Shown piece by piece: positions 1 to 11,204 of a stretch of 64,000 bases of DNA. The position numbers and the translations under genes are program-made. Position 1 is the stretch's first letter. Each line of letters starts with the position of its first letter. Below the pieces are notes generated by a model. It did no database searches and was not told the origin of the DNA. It saw nothing but the letters and a program-made list of their open reading frames with translations. Source of the DNA: Polydactylus sextarius (Eukaryota > Chordata > Actinopteri > Polynemidae); assembly GCA_016801845.1 (NCBI GenBank), contig CM028925.1, forward strand, positions 4,068,501 through 4,132,500, given 5' to 3'.

Positions 1-847
1 ACGCAAGGGAACCACATCAGAAACAGAATATTTCACAGTAAAAATCTCACGTTGTGTCGAGACTTTTGAAGACGTACACTAAGTCTTTGGCGGATGGTGT
101 TTGCCAGAGACAGAAACACACACTTTGACACACACACACATACAGATGAAAATAAAGGGTTTATGTTGATAATGAGGCAGACTTGACATTACCCTCATCG
201 GGATGTGGTGGTTATTTCTCTGCCTCTTCCTCGATTCCCTCTGACCACAATTCCCTGCGTCTTGACAAAGCAAGAGAGAGAGAGACGTAGACAGACAAGA
301 GCACAAGGGGGAGAGAAGAAAAAAATGGGGAGGTGAAGAAAGAGAGAGCAACCCACAGACCACATAATGGTTGTGGCATCAGTTATACGACTAATGCTGA
401 AAGAGAGAGCAAGAGATACTACTATTTGACTGCTGTGTGTGTTTGGCTTGGCCCCAGCCAACCAACCATCCACAATACCATACAATTCAATGTATTTCAT
501 ATATATAAAGTATTAGCAAAAGTAGTAATACTTGAAGAAACAGGACGTGTGCTTATGCTATAGGCTAACAGTTTACTAGAGCCTTGATTTTCTCAACCTT
601 GTGAAATAAGTAATAAATAAATCCAAAATTTTGCTGATGAAACTATGTTTCATACACAAGTGTGCGAATTCTGTGGTACTGAACCCTAACAGCAGATATC
701 TGTTGAAGGCCACGCTTTCAATATGTGCACATGTTGACGTGTTCTTGGACAATAAAGCCGCTGGATATCTCACCGGGCCTCTTACAACACCTACTCATAT
801 CTGCGTCTATCTCTGCTCATGTCTCCACTCTGTCCTCGGTCATAAAG
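1..847. other. non-coding stretch, no gene recognised
   Basis: Mixed-composition DNA with a purine-rich patch (about 265-350, GA-rich) and a few short CA runs near 120-140. The short open frames here have no recognisable domain and no usable context. The last 50 bases are pyrimidine-rich and could act as a splice acceptor for the candidate exon that follows. Confidence 0.6.
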
Positions 848-974
848 ATTAGACGTCGTACTTCACAGTCCGCCGCTCCGACTGAAGTCCAGAGGTTACC
901 TCCACCTGCTTCGCTTAACTAGACTGAGCCGAGACCTCAATGCTCACATGCAGACAGGGGACACAGACGTGGAG
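848..974 (+). other. candidate internal exon, unknown product (weak)
   Basis: A pyrimidine-rich stretch ends in an AG at 846-847. An open frame of 42 codons starting at 849 then runs without a stop to a strong donor, GAG|GTGAGT, at 974/975. The reading ends SRDLNAHMQTGDTDVE. I recognise no protein family. No partner exon was found downstream in 63 kb, so if real it belongs to a non-coding transcript or to a gene entering from the left with very long introns. Chance splice-like signals are common, hence the low confidence. Confidence 0.2.
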
Positions 975-980
975 GTGAGT

Positions 981-1690
981 GATCCAGAGCCTGACCGCTT
1001 ATTTTATTTAATACTCTTCTTCTTTGAATGTTGATGATGAAGACACTTACATGTTATATATATGTTCTATAAGAAAAGCATGTTAAGACCATATTACACA
1101 TACAAATATGTTTATTTTGTAAATTATATGTGTAAATATTTCTGGTACGGTATGTCAGTATGTGTAAATATGTCTATATGGTTAGTGTCTGCAAACAATG
1201 CTGTCAGTGTAAGTGGTGTTTCAGCCTCTGATAATCATGTGTTTCACAGCGTACAGATGTTACTAGGTGTTAATGCATTCAACATGAGCTCAATCCAATA
1301 GTGTCTAGATAGTGGGGTTGATGACAGCACACACACACTCACACTGTAATCTCGCTCCAATTAACAGGCCTCGGTCTGAGCAACTTGATATACAGTCAGT
1401 GAAGTGGAAGAAAAGCAAAGACACTGAGACACAAACATTGCACAACATTAGAAACTTCTGCCGTGTTATGAATTCATAGACGGTTTTGACAGATGTGTAT
1501 TCATTTAGGTAAAATATAGATTTGTCACATTAACACGTAAATCCTGTAAAATAAGTTTAAAAGTCTATGCAATCTTTTATCTTCTATTTGCACCGTTATT
1601 TTTTAGTCTACCCGTACCCCTTTAGTCATTTAGTCTACCCCTCCTTAACCCCCATTTGACTAAATGGGGGATAAGAAGGGAGAAAAACAC
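981..1690. other. non-coding, AT-rich, contains a short hairpin
   Basis: No coding sign. Between 1600 and 1645 the motif TTTAGTC(A/T)..CTACCC recurs. At 1649-1670 there is a perfect 9-bp inverted repeat (CCCCCATTT/AAATGGGGG) with a 4-base loop. Confidence 0.5.
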
Positions 1691-1862
1691 ACTAGGAGAA
1701 GATGAGACACAGGTGCAGCACATTAACGCAGGCTCAGGTAATTAAACAGGAGGGAAAACAACGGGATAAAGTAAGACCCAAAACAAGAATCAAAGGAAAC
1801 AATTTCAAAATAAAAGTTACTAAACCTAAAGACAGATCCTAACACACGCCCTCTTGACATTT
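1690..1862. repeat. probable fragment of a dispersed fish repeat
   Basis: The segment carries the series gagacacaggtgcagcacat, an A-rich middle and aaacctaaagacagatcctaac. This resembles the A-rich ends of common unclassified teleost interspersed repeats. The recognition is from memory of the general pattern only. Confidence 0.3.
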
Positions 1863-2230
1863 TATTTTGAAAAAGGCAAAGTTGACAACAGCTACTTTGA
1901 GTCAAAAGTTTGAGTCTTTCAGCAAGTTTCTGTCATTCTTTATCTTCATCAACAAATCATTTATCCCCATATATTTTCTGAGCTTATTGTCTCATTCCCA
2001 TCTTGGCTTTGTCTCTCCCTTTTATCTATCTAACACCCCCCCACCTCCCACCCTGCTCCCCCCTCCCTCTATCTATCTCTATCTATCTTCAGGTGTTATC
2101 TGTCCGTTTAAAGCGGAGGGCAATTAGGCCGTCAGTCTCATTAAAAATACATTGTTCAGCTCGTTAATTATTTATCTTAATTGCTGATTTAAGTTTCCCT
2201 TCCCTTGACACAAACAGTCACAAGGGGAGA

Positions 2231-2233
<3 letters not shown>

Positions 2234-2271
<38 letters not shown>

Positions 2272-2411
2272 ATTCACACACTCACACACACACACCCACA
2301 CACAAGAGGTCACTCACTCTCAAAGGTGACAGATGGATTGAGTTTCTTCTCTCTTTTGCTCTATTTTCCTCTTTTTTTTTTTAAATCAGTTTGTTTTTTA
2401 CTCTACTCTAC

Positions 2412-2460
<49 letters not shown>
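2234..2460. repeat. (CT)17 and (TG)23 microsatellites
   Basis: A pure CT tract lies at 2234-2267, followed by a short interrupted CA patch (2273-2303). A pure TG tract lies at 2415-2460. The open frame read through the TG tract is a Cys-Val repeat and is not a gene. Confidence 0.95.
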
Positions 2461-2463
<3 letters not shown>

Positions 2464-2469
2464 ATTCAA

Positions 2470-4038
2470 TGCGAATGCCATTGTGCCGTACTTGTGTGGA
2501 CTCGTGGTGAAGCTCCCGAATCAATACAGTTGATTGAGTGTAAATGAAAAGAGTGCGGCAGCTACTAAAAACTGAGTGTCGCCGTGTATTCGGGTGCTTT
2601 GTTAATGAGGCTCAAGGCAACAGGGAACATTAATGTTTTTATTAGGCCAGGAAGTCTCAGGTTCACGTGTTACACGCAGCAGCTGCTTCATAATGAAACA
2701 ATAAAACTGAATCCAGATCATCAGTTTCACCACTGTACAGACTGTACATCAACATATATCTATATATCCTGTTTAGTGCTGAAAAACTTCATAAAACTCA
2801 TCAACATTACTTCACCTCTGTTGTCATTTCTCTGGATGCGTCTAATCTACAGACACCTTTGGACATAACCTTGAATTTTACACCTCTTCTTTATCTTTAG
2901 GATGCTACGTTTCAGTTCTGATTGTAGAGTTTCACATTGTTTGCTCATGTACCTCTGTGTTCGTGCAGGTTCACTTCATCCAGACTGACAGACGGGGGGT
3001 GGAGACTCTTAACTGTATTTTGATAGTGACGCGTCGCTGTCAGTAACAAGGATTCATCCTGTTGTGATGCTGCAAGCTGACAGGAAATCATTGTTACTGT
3101 GGGCGAGTGTCTCACATGCACGCACACAGACTGTTACTGTGGTCAGTGTCTTCATGTGTAATGTTACATTGATATATGTATGATGCATATTTGTATATAT
3201 ATTTTTTTAATTAATAAAAACTTTGACATTCTGTCTGTCTAAAATTTAAAGGAGCACACTGTGCAATATAAGAAAAATGTAAATATATCTACATTTTTTG
3301 GATCATTTAGTTTTTCTTTTCTAGGTAAGAAAATAAATGGTATTAGTCCTTGAAAAATCATTGTTTCAACTGAATTATATGCATATAATTATATAATATA
3401 AATACACATATATTATTATTATTATGATGTGCTATTAAATATATTATTATTATTACTATTGTTATTATTCAGTTGCACACAGCAGCATACACAAAATTGG
3501 CAGGATGTCGCTGTCCATGGTACTTAAGAATACTTTGTTGTAGAGAAACACATACTAATACCACCACAGAAGAAGAGATATAGGTAAATATGAGATTAGA
3601 GACTCCATACGTCATCACACCACCGTGACAGTGTCCTGTTTGGTTTTTATTAGAATGGATTTCTCAACAGTGACTTGTACATTCACAGTGGGTTTTCCGT
3701 CGCCATGACATCACATGATGATGTCAATTTTGACTTTGACTTTGAAGTCCATTTAGGAATCAGACATAAATATATGTTTATGTATGTTATTTAGTTTCAA
3801 ATCAGCATATATATGTAAATATGTGTTTGTATGTGTGTATTTAAGTTACATGTGTATATTTACCATTAGGTGGATCAATACGTATATTATATTTCTGTAT
3901 TGGTTAAACAGAAGAGGTCTATGTTAGCATAGTTTAAGTTAGCATAGCATGAGTTGTGCTAAGTTGTATGACGATGTGAAGCGTTAGAACAACAACCAAT
4001 TTAGAATAAAGGTGCAACATCCTGGCCCAGACCTTTGT
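2470..4038. other. non-coding, nothing recognised
   Basis: AT-rich DNA with short TAT/ATT runs around 3370-3470. No coding frame, RNA gene or clear transposon end was seen. Positions 3245-3275 and 3480-3600 read like degraded dispersed repeats, but I could not place them. Confidence 0.5.
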
Positions 4039-5261
4039 CTGTGTGTGTGTGTGTGTGTGTGTGTAGGTATGGAGAGCTACTGTGCTACTGACGTCTACAT
4101 GTTGACTAGATAAACTTTTGGATTGTTGGGACGTGATGTTTGTACTTGTGTTACCTCATCACTGGACTCTTTAATTACCTTCAATTACACTGTACAGTCT
4201 TCCTCTCCTACCAGAGTGTGTGTGAGTGTGTGTGCTCACATCACAACCGGCCGTCTGGATAAAATTAAATCCAACAACACACACACACACATATGCACAC
4301 ACCCTCCCTATTTCTCAGCCCACACTGATTTGGTTTCACCCGGCTAATTCGACGACGTGTGGTGTGTGTGTGTATTTATTTACCTGCCACACAGTACTTT
4401 TACTGCACTAAGCCCTTCACTCTGACCCTGGGGAACCTGAGTTCCCACATAAACACACATACATGCAGGCATACATGAAGGTGTACACACACACTGTTAA
4501 AGGACACAATAAAACCTTTCTCTATCACACATACACACACACACACGTGCACGCACACACAAACACACACACACCAGCAGAACCCCGTGAGGCTTCCTGT
4601 TAGCTTTCGGTTAGACATTTGGTCGTGACACGCTGGAGGAAAGGCGGCCCAGCGGAACCAACTACCGGCAAACACAAACAAATAACAGCAGCCAGATGCC
4701 AAAACAGCAACAGGAAAGCTGAGCGGCAGCAAAGGGAGGAGGAAGAGGAGGAGATGCTCGCGCTCGCACAACCACTGGTTGTTCAGGGCAACAAAACAAC
4801 TGAAGTGATCAGGGGTGAAAAGACACTTCAGGAAAGACTTCACATCTTTAAAGCCTCTGCTCTCTGATAGATTCAAGGAATTAGTGAAAGTCAAATACTC
4901 AACACTGCAACAAAGAAAACAAAAAAATGTACTTATATCAACTAATACTAAACAACACCCCTGACTGTTGTATTAGTGTGTATCACCTTATTATACCTGC
5001 ATCAATAATAATAATAATAATACAAACAGTAAAACACAGGTCAAAACACATATGTATACATATACATAGTTATCTATACATATATGCACATATACATATG
5101 TGTACATATGTATGTAGAAAGTTTTTTATATTTGTGTATGTATATGTACATATGTGTGTGTGTGCATGTGTGTATATAGATGTATAATCATACATACTGC
5201 ACCAGTGTGTGTAAATACATTCCTGTATATAATGTTGTATATAATATATATGTATTGATGT
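4039..5261. repeat. microsatellite-rich non-coding region
   Basis: A (TG)n tract occupies 4039-4064. Interrupted CA/TG patches follow at 4210-4300, 4360-4375 and 4485-4575, and a TATG/TACA-rich patch covers 5040-5190. The 164-residue minus-strand frame over 4400-4894 is built largely on the CA patch and contains no domain. Confidence 0.7.
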
Positions 5262-5307
5262 CTACTAGAAAGACTAAGTGGGGAGTGCAGTGTTTTCTGG
5301 GAATGGA

Positions 5308-5346
<39 letters not shown>

Positions 5347-5348
5347 AC
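5255..5348 (+). repeat. 52-bp repeat unit with CT/CA tail, copy A
   Basis: The unit from about 5255 (tgtctactagaaagactaag) to 5310 (gttttctgggaatggactc) runs directly into (CT)n at 5309-5322 and (CA)n at 5322-5348. A near-identical unit, also ending in a CA tract, occurs in the same orientation at 8150-8265. The shared part is the unit plus the microsatellite tail; sequences on both sides differ. Confidence 0.75.
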
Positions 5349-5467
5349 GATCAAGTTTAATATTTACTTTAAAGTATTATACACATATTATATATCCTGA
5401 GGTTTTCATGTCAAAATGTCTATACATCCAGTCTGTGACACCAGGGGTCTGAGGTCAACTCCCAAAC

Positions 5468-5825
5468 CAAACCTGTTCCATGGTGCGTCATGACATCACA
5501 ACAGTCGCTCCAGTCGTTAACTAAAGCTCGTGACCATAGTCGAGGACCAGAACGTAGATCGACTGGTAAACTGACAGCTTCACCTCTTCACCATCACTAG
5601 TCTGCTACGACACCTGTCTTACTCACTGCTGCAACCACAACTCCACCTGAAGGAAGTGTCTACTAGCTCACCTGCTCCACACTGAGCTGCAAAACCACCA
5701 CTAAAAGTCATAGTTTGATGGAGTGAACAGAATCACATCATCTGCAAATAACCAGAAGAACAAATGTGGAGACACTCCTTCTCCTGGCTGAGCCTTGAAA
5801 CTGCACAGTAACCAGAGGAATCCCC
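5468..5825 (-). mobile_element. Rex3-like (RTE clade) retrotransposon fragment, antisense
   Basis: On the plus strand the segment reads as the complement of a reverse-transcriptase 3' region. Recognisable landmarks are gctcgtgaccatagtcgagg, cgtagatcgactggtaaact, and aacagaatcacatcatctgcaaat near 5728-5752. The last corresponds to the FADDVVL polymerase motif in the fish Rex3/RTE family. Many indels break every frame, so it is a dead 5'- and 3'-truncated copy. Family recognition is from memory; a RepeatMasker run would settle the name. Confidence 0.7.
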
Positions 5826-5947
5826 TCATGAGGGGAAACAACTGAGTGAATGTAAAATGTCAGCAAACGGCAACAAAGCAGTGGAGCAGAAATGCAGCCA
5901 GCAGGTAAACAGTAAATACGGCTTTGTTTGTGAATCAACCGCACGCG

Positions 5948-5949
<2 letters not shown>

Positions 5950-5997
<48 letters not shown>
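5950..5997. repeat. (CA)24 microsatellite
   Basis: Pure CA tract flanked by cgcgct on the left and tacacacac on the right. Confidence 0.97.
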
Positions 5998-6002
<5 letters not shown>

Positions 6003-6004
6003 AC

Positions 6005-7050
6005 ACATGTTGTAACACAGTTAGATTGTAATACTCACCAGGGATTGGATGAAGAAACAATCCATGCGGAGCGCTGAGCAGAGCGTAGTGTATCACGGCC
6101 GTCCAGAAATGGTTGAGAAGCGGCCCTGGAGATCTATGTGGACCCTCTCTGTCTCTTAAAGATTTCTGCTCATATTTCCCTCCAGCAGAAACCGATATTA
6201 TCATACAGCAGTCAGTTCTTCTGTTCCCAATGGAGCCCTTTCCCTTAAACAACCCCCGATAACAGTAAAGTTGCAGGTCAAGAAAAAAAAAAAGGTGTAC
6301 TTACTTCCCAAAAACTGACAAGAATCAATAAATGACAGTGAAAGGTGCATGTTGAAAAAGTATTTTTGTGTTTTGGCCTGATGACTTTATAGTTTCATAG
6401 TGACAAACTGCCAACTCTAGTCACACACACACACTCATTCATACACACACACTCAGGGACACTGAGCTCAGGGAGAGTGTGTTCCAGTATTCTGTGGTGA
6501 AAGGTAATTAACTACAGTTACTCAATACTCTAGTACAACTTTCTGATATGTAAACTTTGTGAATACTGCTCCCTGAATACAGTTAGTAGCTGATATACTT
6601 TTCAAATTAAGATAAAATAAAACATCTGATTGTAGCCTCTTGACATTGATGGCTGGTGATTTCCTCCTTAGACCTCACATCAACTAACTGTTTGATTATA
6701 TTATAATAAATATTTACCAAAAAGCAAAGATTGGTGAAATGAAATCTGAAATGTGCAAAGTTTTGTATCAGATCTTTGTTTTCACTATTAATCATCTCAT
6801 CTAATGCTTCAACTAGCTTCATCTCATAGACAGATAGATAGATATTAAAAATCTCTGAAAACAGCCACTTACAAAAGTATTAAGAGATTTTGTTGTGGTT
6901 CCAATTTGTGATTGGAAGTCAAATTATTTGCCTTGACCTTTAAGTCCACCTGTAGTGATCAACTCAATTGATTGGACATTGTCCAAAAAGATAAAACACC
7001 TTAGTGTACACTAGAATTCACCTAAGAATTCTATGTAAACCCTGTGTGAT
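6005..7050. other. non-coding, nothing recognised
   Basis: No gene or classified repeat was seen. An A12 run sits at 6279-6290 and a short CA patch at 6422-6450. Confidence 0.5.
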
Positions 7051-7052
7051 TT

Positions 7053-7362
7053 AAAATCATCACAAGCCAAATTTGGCCCAATATTGGCCAGAAGTTTCAG
7101 AAGGATGTACGGCCCCTATATGGCTAAAATTAGGGGTAGAAAAGAAAAAACAAAACAATGCCAAAACTCATCTAAAACCAACTATGGAACTCTGAAACAA
7201 AGTCACAACTTTCCCAAAAAAGAGTCCAAAATTTTCCAAAAGCCTTTACATAGCTTTTTAAGTAGTGTGGTAAACCATGACTATGACATAGTCAAACTAA
7301 AGACCTTCACCCTGTTTCCTCTGTGACTAAATGAATCCAACAATGACAAACGTCTGCCAGAC
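7053..7362 (+). mobile_element. short inverted-repeat element family (CCAGATAGC ends), copy 1
   Basis: First of six copies of one family in this window. Shared landmarks in order: ccaaatttgg(c/t)cca, agaaggatgtacggccc, tatatgg, a gene-less A-rich middle (aaaagaaaaaa), gccaaaactca, ccaactatggaact, aagagtccaaaa, ttaagtagtgtggtaaacca, gacatagtcaaac, ttcaccctg, and gacaaacgtctgccagac at the right end. The terminal bases of this copy are eroded. Copy 2 shows what the ends look like when intact. The element has no coding capacity, so it would have been moved by a transposase from elsewhere. Confidence 0.8.
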
Positions 7363-8149
7363 TTATTCAATCCAATATCAAACATGGACTTAACAAAAAT
7401 CATTTCACACTGAAGTTCTCCTTTAAGAGCTGAAGCTGATTAGAGCAGTGGCAACAGGTGAGTTGGGGCAACTACTGACAATCGGTTGACTCCTCGAAAG
7501 ATCCAGGCCTGAGGAAATACATGGACTGGATTCAAGGGGCAGATTGAGCCAACCAGGATCCATACCATAATAATAACAGAGCTCAAGACTTGTATTTATG
7601 ACATAACGAGACAAAATGGCGCCACCAAGGTAAGAAAACTCTTTCTGACATAGTCTGTTATATAGATTCCTGCTTTGTAGGATCATAATACTTTTACTCT
7701 TATGCTGCAAATGTAGGATTGAGTAAAAGCTGACCTCAGTTCTGCCAAACGCTGGATCATGTGAAGAGAAGAAAGAATGACATGATACTTTGGTTTAAAT
7801 AATGGGATAATAGATAGAATAGAGTTTGTTTCTGACAGACGAAGGGGTATTTTTTGTTTCAGGAAACATCCATCAGTAATTGAAAAATGCAAAGTATAAA
7901 AAAATGAGATTTCCAGTCAGTTTCTTTGATAAAGGCTTACTGTAAGTTCTAATTGTATAAAAGATGTTTGGAGGATGGAGGAGACTCTCTGTCACTCTCA
8001 CCCCCTCTGTCCTTCACTTTCTTTTTCTTGATTTCCTTCATTCTAACGCACAGAAACACACACACACTCTCTCTTTCTATGTGTATCTGTATGTATATGC
8101 AGTCCTGATCTCTTTACAGTGACAGCAAAAGCAGTGTCTGGGACTCTAA
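7363..8149. other. non-coding, nothing recognised
   Basis: The minus-strand open frames at 7423-7892 show no domain or repeat. Composition is ordinary. Confidence 0.45.
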
Positions 8150-8214
8150 GTGTATTGTTGTCTAATAGAAAGACTGAGGGGTGGGGGGTGCAGTGTTTTC
8201 TGGAAATGGACTCG

Positions 8215-8265
<51 letters not shown>
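8150..8265 (+). repeat. 52-bp repeat unit with CA tail, copy B
   Basis: Second copy of the unit seen at 5255-5348: tgtctaatagaaagactgag then gtgcagtgttttctgg then aaatggactcg, running straight into (CA)n at 8219-8265. Confidence 0.8.
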
Positions 8266-8268
<3 letters not shown>

Positions 8269-8544
8269 CCATCAGTAATCAGACTGAAGACACTTTGGTA
8301 ACACTTAGAGTGGCATTAATGCATCATAACCCTGCTACAATCATATTATGAATGAATCATAATTCTAACACAAAAAAACACAATGTAGACATAAGAAGAT
8401 GGCAGCTCTTCACACGGCAGCTCTGTACTTCATAATGTTTAATAACATTATTATAATTGTACCTCAAACCTCTAATTGAGATTTTTGGTACTTTCTCTTT
8501 TTTCAGAAATGGAAAAAAAAACAGTTTTTGTTATAAGTAATTCA

Positions 8545-8624
8545 TGTTCACTATCTTGACACGTCGGAGCTGGGAATCAAACCTTCCAATTAGTGGATGA
8601 CCCGCTCTACCTCCTAAACCACAG
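8545..8624 (-). repeat. tRNA-derived SINE head fragment
   Basis: On the minus strand the segment reads gtggtttaggaggtagagcg, then tcatccactaattggaagg, then tttgattcccagctcc. This is the layout of a tRNA-like RNA polymerase III head: an A-box-like start and a B-box-like GGTTTGATTCC. Fish genomes carry many such elements with the same wording (gtagagcgggtcgtcc...ggttcgattcccggctcc). The tail is short and decayed. Confidence 0.65.
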
Positions 8625-8625
8625 T

Positions 8626-8969
8626 CCAGATAGCAAAGCAAATGTTTTGGGAGGATGTATATGGGCCAAATTAAGTGTGCAAAAAATAAAATGAAAAAAC
8701 AAAAAAAAAAAAACAAAAGGATGCCAAAACTCACCCAAAACCAGTTATGGAACTGCAAAACATAGACATAACTGTCCCAAAAAGAGTCCAAAATCCCCCA
8801 GAGTCAAGTCAAAGCCTTTACCTTGCTTACCTTTACTTTCTAAGTAGTGTGGTAAACGATGACTATGACATAATCAAACCAAAGACCTTCACCCTGCTTC
8901 CTCTGTCACTAAATAAATTCAGCAATGACAAACGTCTGCCAGACGACAGCCACAATCTTTGCTATCTGG
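8626..8969 (+). mobile_element. short inverted-repeat element, copy 2 (intact ends)
   Basis: Bounded by a perfect 13-bp terminal inverted repeat: ccagatagcaaag at 8626-8638 and its complement ctttgctatctgg at 8957-8969. The 344-bp body carries the same ordered landmarks as copy 1 (ggatgtatatgggccaaatt, gccaaaactcacccaaaacc, ttaagtagtgtggtaaac-type motif, gacaaacgtctgccagac). This copy defines the family as a non-autonomous DNA element. It lies directly against, and probably within, the SINE fragment on its left. Confidence 0.8.
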
Positions 8970-10020
8970 GAGCAACCACATTCCAATGGTTTGATCCATC
9001 AAAATCATAAACAAGATAAATGAAATGCGCCACAACTGAACACTAAACGTCCAACTTTCAATATCCAAGGAGCAAATATCAACAGGGTTGGTGAACCAAG
9101 TACATGAAGTCGAAGACGTTGGAGCTGCAGGAAAATGAGATGGAACAAGATGGGACCAGCTGGTTATCAATGGCTTGACTCTTATCCAAACACATTCATA
9201 TAGCGTTGCATTAATAGATGGCGTCGCTGTCCAAACATCCAAATTGCACATGAAGGTAATAGGTAGTATTTCAGTCCTGTATTGAAAACCTATCCCTCCC
9301 TAAACAAAACACTGATTAAGTCATTTTAACTTCATCAACAAATGTATTGTATGTACATCCTGGAGCTGTTGAATAAATAAAGTGTAAATCTATACTTTAA
9401 AGCCAATCAAAAATAAATTAAAAATTAAAAGGAACCAGGGAGATAGAATAAAAAATGTTTGTCTTTAAATGTAATCAACATTTAAGTGAATGTTTGTCAT
9501 TAGAGCAGTGCTGAGTGTGATGTAATTAGAACCTGATCATCAATCCCTCTTTCTCAGGTGAAACCTGTGCCATGTGATCGGTCCCTTCTAAGGTAGTGGG
9601 ACATGATACTTCCTGGCTATCATATTGCCATGGCGACCCACTATAATTAGAGCTATCAGAGGAAGGCTTTCGCCAGACCAGATCTATAATCCCAACTCTA
9701 CAGATTAGTCATGTTAAAGGCCGAGTCAGCATCAAGGGTCAAGTCGGTGGAACCGAGCTTCACCATCTTCATCTTCATTTTTCAATTTGATCTTCAGATG
9801 TTCTCATGTTGAAATATTTCTGGATGGAGATAAAACTCCCATAGTTGGCGAACCACCCAGTCTGCTGGGGGGAACTCCCATGATGCAATGAGCACTTCCT
9901 CTCCCTTCCTGTACCCTACTCCTCTTGTCTCAACCCAACCAGTGGAGGCAGTCAGTCTGGTTCTGTCAGATAAACACTGGAAGGTCTTGACCTTACTCTG
10001 TGAAACATCTTGACATGGTG
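8970..10020. other. non-coding, nothing recognised
   Basis: No domain in the 110-residue minus-strand frame (8919-9251), which partly overlaps the preceding transposon. No other feature was seen. Confidence 0.5.
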
Positions 10021-10710
10021 AAAAACATGAAAAAAATGATAGAGGAAGACATGAGGAAATAGACAAAGTACAAAAGAAGCAAAAAGTAAAAGGGAGAGGT
10101 AAAAAAGAGATAAGATGTAGAGGGAAAGAAAGGAAGGGAAAAGAAGAAAAGAGAAAAGGAGGTGAACTCTCTCTCATCTTGTCACCAGACTCCAGAGTGG
10201 ACTGCAGTAAACTGGACTTTAATTACAGCAGAGAAATGACACTCGATCCACTGAGATCAGGTCACATCAGAGAGAGAGAGAAGAAGAGAGATGGGAGAAG
10301 GAGGAGAAAGGGAAGAAGACAGCCGAGAGGAGAACGTAGAGAAGATGGTGGAGAGCCGAGTGAAAGGAAAGGATGGAAAAATGACGTAAGAGAGGTGGAA
10401 ATAAAATAAAGGAGGAAAGGTTGGTGTAAGAGTGACAGCGGAGAAAACGAGAGGGAAGAGGAGAAGGAGAAGATGGGGTGAGACGAGGTGAAAAAAAGAA
10501 GATGCGGTGGAATGAGAGGAGAGAAGACGACACTTTTCCGAGAAATGGGCACGAAAAGACGCGAGGAGACGACAGAAGGAAGAGGAGCTGAGGGATGACG
10601 ATGAAAAGAGAGAAAAGCAGGAGGAGGAGGAGGAGATAACCACTGAGGGAAAGAGGGCAAACAGATAGAAATGTTGGGAAGAAGATCAGGAAAAAAGAAG
10701 ATAAGATGTA
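10021..10710. repeat. long polypurine/polypyrimidine tract
   Basis: Apart from a break around 10,160-10,260, the plus strand is overwhelmingly A and G for nearly 700 bases (aggaagacatgaggaaatag, gaggaggaggaggagataac). The overlapping Ser/Phe/Leu-rich minus-strand frames of up to 176 residues are the translation of this pyrimidine strand and not genes. Such tracts can form triplex DNA. Confidence 0.85.
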
Positions 10711-10920
10711 AAAAAAATCTCAGTAGCAAAATGAAATACAGAACAGGTGTAATAGGATAGATGGGGAATAATGTTAGAGAAAAGTTTCGCACTAATACAA
10801 GTAGCCTCCTGTCTAAATGACTAGAATCTCAGAAAAATAAAAATAAAACGCCCCAAAAGTTTGGTGACTTTGCTAAAAAGAAAAGGTTCAAAATGTTTTT
10901 TTGCCATTTCAATTCAACAT

Positions 10921-11152
10921 CCCAGATAGCAAAATCATTAGGGGCCAAATTTGGCTCAATTTTGCAGAAGTTGTGGATGGATGAATATGGATATGGATAT
11001 GGTCCAAGTTAGGGCTGCAAAAGAAAAAAACAAACAAAAGGATGCCAAAACTCCAACCAACAAATTATTAACCAATTAACCAATTATGGTACAAAACACA
11101 GACATACAAACATACCTGCGCCAAGAAGAGCCCAAATCCCCTACTTTTTAAG
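10921..11152 (+). mobile_element. short inverted-repeat element, copy 3 (3' truncated)
   Basis: Starts with the full family end cccagatagcaaaatcatta followed by ggggccaaatttggctca. The body contains an extra ggatatggatatgg expansion. It stops at tactttttaagtatatat, where a TA/CA microsatellite replaces the right third of the element. Confidence 0.8.

Positions 11153-11203
<51 letters not shown>
11153..11203. repeat. compound (TA)8(CA)18 microsatellite
   Basis: TA tract (11,153-11,168) merging into CA tract (11,168-11,203). It lies exactly at the truncation point of transposon copy 3. Confidence 0.95.

Positions 11204-11204
<1 letters not shown>

Noticed and set aside
4400..4894. 164-residue minus-strand frame
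   Set aside because: Built around a CA patch (CVCVCVHVCVCV); no domain, no splice context.
10257..10792. Ser/Leu/Phe-rich minus-strand frames up to 176 residues
   Set aside because: Product of the polypurine tract; all three frames stay open and the composition is that of TTC/TCC/CTC repeats.
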